From Rhizorhabdus phycosphaerae (GTDB taxonomy: Bacteria; Pseudomonadota; Alphaproteobacteria; Sphingomonadales; Sphingomonadaceae), in contig NZ_CP049107.1 of NCBI RefSeq assembly GCF_011044255.1, forward strand, positions 124,001 to 188,000: DNA of 64,000 bases. Direction: 5' to 3'. The notes below the pieces were generated by a model, which saw only the letters and a program-made list of their open reading frames with translations, was not told the origin of the DNA and made no database searches. A program made the translations under genes and the position numbers. Shown here piece by piece: positions 62,896 through 64,000 of the stretch. Each line of letters opens with the position of its first letter. Positions within the stretch are counted from its first letter, which is position 1.

Positions 62896-63789
62896 TCAGT
62901 CGACCCAGTCCAGCCCGATCTCGCGGTAGAGACCGCGATCCTCGCCCCATTTCTCGGCGACCTTGACGTGCAGGAACAGGTGGACCTTGCGGTCGAGCAG
63001 TTTTTCCAGCTCCTCGCGGGAGCGCGAGCCGATCTCCTTGAGGCGCGTGCCGCGCTTGCCGAGGATGATCGCCTTCTGGCTGTCGCGTGCGATCAGGATC
63101 TGCTGGTGGATCGCGACAGACCCGTCCTTGCGCTCCTCATATTTCTCGGTCTCGACCGCCGAGTCATAGGGGAGTTCGGCGTGCAGTTGGAGGAACAGCT
63201 GCTCGCGGGTGACTTCGGCGGCGAGCATGCGGTCGGTGGCGTCGGACACCTGCTCTTCGGGAAAATGCCATGGCCCCTCGGGCACACGCGCCGCCAGCGC
63301 CGCGCGCAGATCCTCGATGCCGTCGCCAGTCGCGGCCGACACCATGTAGATCGCCTCAGGCGCCAGCTTGTCCTGCAGCCGCACGGCAAGATCGAGCAGG
63401 CTTTCCTTGGTACAGATGTCGACCTTGTTGAGGATCACCAGTTTGGGCTCGCGTCGCTGGGCAAGCGTGTCGAGCAGGTCGGCGATGCGGTGGGTGATGC
63501 CCGTCTTGGCATCGATCACGAAGGCGATCAGGTCGGCGTCCTGCGCACCGCCCCAGGCGGCCGCGACCATCGCGCGGTCGAGCCGGCGGCGCGGCGCGAA
63601 GATGCCGGGCGTGTCGACCAGCAGCATCTGGCTCTCGCCGGCGATCGCGACGCCGATCAGCCGGGTGCGCGTCGTCTGCGCCTTGGGGCTGACGATCGCG
63701 ACCTTCTGGCCGACCAGCGCGTTGACGAGGGTGGACTTGCCCGCATTGGGGGCGCCGACGACGGCGACGAAGCCGCAGCGCTCGGTCAT
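62896..63789 (-). CDS. era: GTPase Era
   Basis: Essential GTPase that binds 16S rRNA during 30S assembly, 297 residues. G1 GAPNAGKS at 12-19, G3 DTPG near 55-58, G4 NKVD near 120-123 and a C-terminal KH domain with [20 protein letters not shown]. The ATG at 63789 overlaps the rnc stop as ATGA, the usual alphaproteobacterial rnc-era order. The 3' end of era overlaps, on the opposite strand, the continuation of the frameshifted membrane-protein gene by about 34 bases. Confidence 0.96.
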   Translation of the reverse strand: MTERCGFVAVVGAPNAGKSTLVNALVGQKVAIVSPKAQTTRTRLIGVAIAGESQMLLVDTPGIFAPRRRLDRAMVAAAWGGAQDADLIAFVIDAKTGITHRIADLLDTLAQRREPKLVILNKVDICTKESLLDLAVRLQDKLAPEAIYMVSAATGDGIEDLRAALAARVPEGPWHFPEEQVSDATDRMLAAEVTREQLFLQLHAELPYDSAVETEKYEERKDGSVAIHQQILIARDSQKAIILGKRGTRLKEIGSRSREELEKLLDRKVHLFLHVKVAEKWGEDRGLYREIGLDWVD

Positions 63790-64000
63790 GACAATTTCTC
63801 CAGCAGCGCCTTGGCGGCGGCGGTTTCGGCTTCCTGTTTCGAGCTGCCTTCGGCGCTGGCCTCGGCCTTGCCCGCAATCGAAACGGTGACGGTGAAGCGG
63901 GGCGCATGGTGCGGCCCGATCCGACTGCCCATCGTATAGACGGGCGGCTTGCAGCGATGGGCGGCGGCCCATTCCTGCAGAGCGGATTTGGGATGTTTCG
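63786..64000 (-). CDS. rnc: Ribonuclease III, C-terminal part
   Basis: The window holds the last 70 codons. The translation reads [61 protein letters not shown], which is the double-stranded-RNA-binding domain of RNase III with its KQ-AE-x-A-A-x-x-AL helix. The nuclease domain lies beyond the right edge. It is the upstream partner of era. Confidence 0.93.
   Translation of the reverse strand, partial: KHPKSALQEWAAAHRCKPPVYTMGSRIGPHHAPRFTVTVSIAGKAEASAEGSSKQEAETAAAKALLEKLS

Overview
The window is GC-rich and densely packed. It reads as a chromosomal segment of an alphaproteobacterium, most likely a sphingomonad. The reasons are a CpdR-type cell-cycle receiver protein, a SapC-family protein, an era-rnc pair, a TonB-dependent receptor serving a catabolic cluster, and several small proteins I associate with that group. 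This placement comes from gene content; no rRNA is present to confirm it.

Region 1 (1-28.1 kb) is mostly core genome. On the minus strand lie an ABC exporter pair cut by the left edge, a transhydrogenase SthA, ClpA and a DUF1192 protein. Next come a quinone oxidoreductase, a DUF4142 lipoprotein, a broken KTSC-domain gene, a limonene-epoxide-hydrolase-like protein, DUF488 and TauE/SafE proteins, tgt, a fasciclin protein, tRNA-Val(GAC), a CpdR homologue divergent from an N-formylglutamate amidohydrolase, SapC, an FAD-linked oxidase, a DEAD-box helicase, an M20 peptidase and a phospholipase-D-like protein. A four-gene polysaccharide cassette (flippase, two glycosyltransferase-type proteins, one multi-pass membrane protein) is at 21.5-26.8 kb.

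Region 2 (28.4-57.7 kb) is a large accessory catabolic region. It holds a TonB receptor, an acetoacetate-decarboxylase-like protein, three SDRs, an FAD oxidase, a CoA ligase, an amidohydrolase, an IclR regulator, an isochorismatase-family hydrolase, a flavin monooxygenase, a methyltransferase with a small partner, and a seven-gene minus-strand operon: LeuCD-like hydro-lyase, small HTH-like protein, Fe-alcohol dehydrogenase, MFS symporter, alpha/beta hydrolase, isocitrate-lyase/PEP-mutase-family lyase. Divergent from that operon are hydantoinase A and B, a GntR/FCD regulator and a nitrilase. The layout suggests uptake, activation, oxidation and C-C cleavage of an unknown, probably nitrogen-containing, substrate. 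Candidate GntR-type operator sites (GTATAC/GTGTAC core) sit in four promoter regions of this block.

The most unusual signal is a set of three alpha/beta-hydrolase-fold proteins in region 2. All carry GHHTG where the nucleophile elbow is normally G-x-S-x-G, LHQTAS where the oxyanion-hole HG normally lies, and an Asn or Asp where the catalytic His is expected.

Region 3 (57.7-64 kb) returns to core genes: tRNA-Arg(CCG) with a frameshifted AlpA-type prophage regulator beside it, a DUF6491-like protein, nth, dapB, a cupin, a DUF922 protein, a sirtuin, a frameshifted membrane protein, era and the end of rnc. The tRNA plus AlpA remnant mark a possible old integration site at the right border of region 2.
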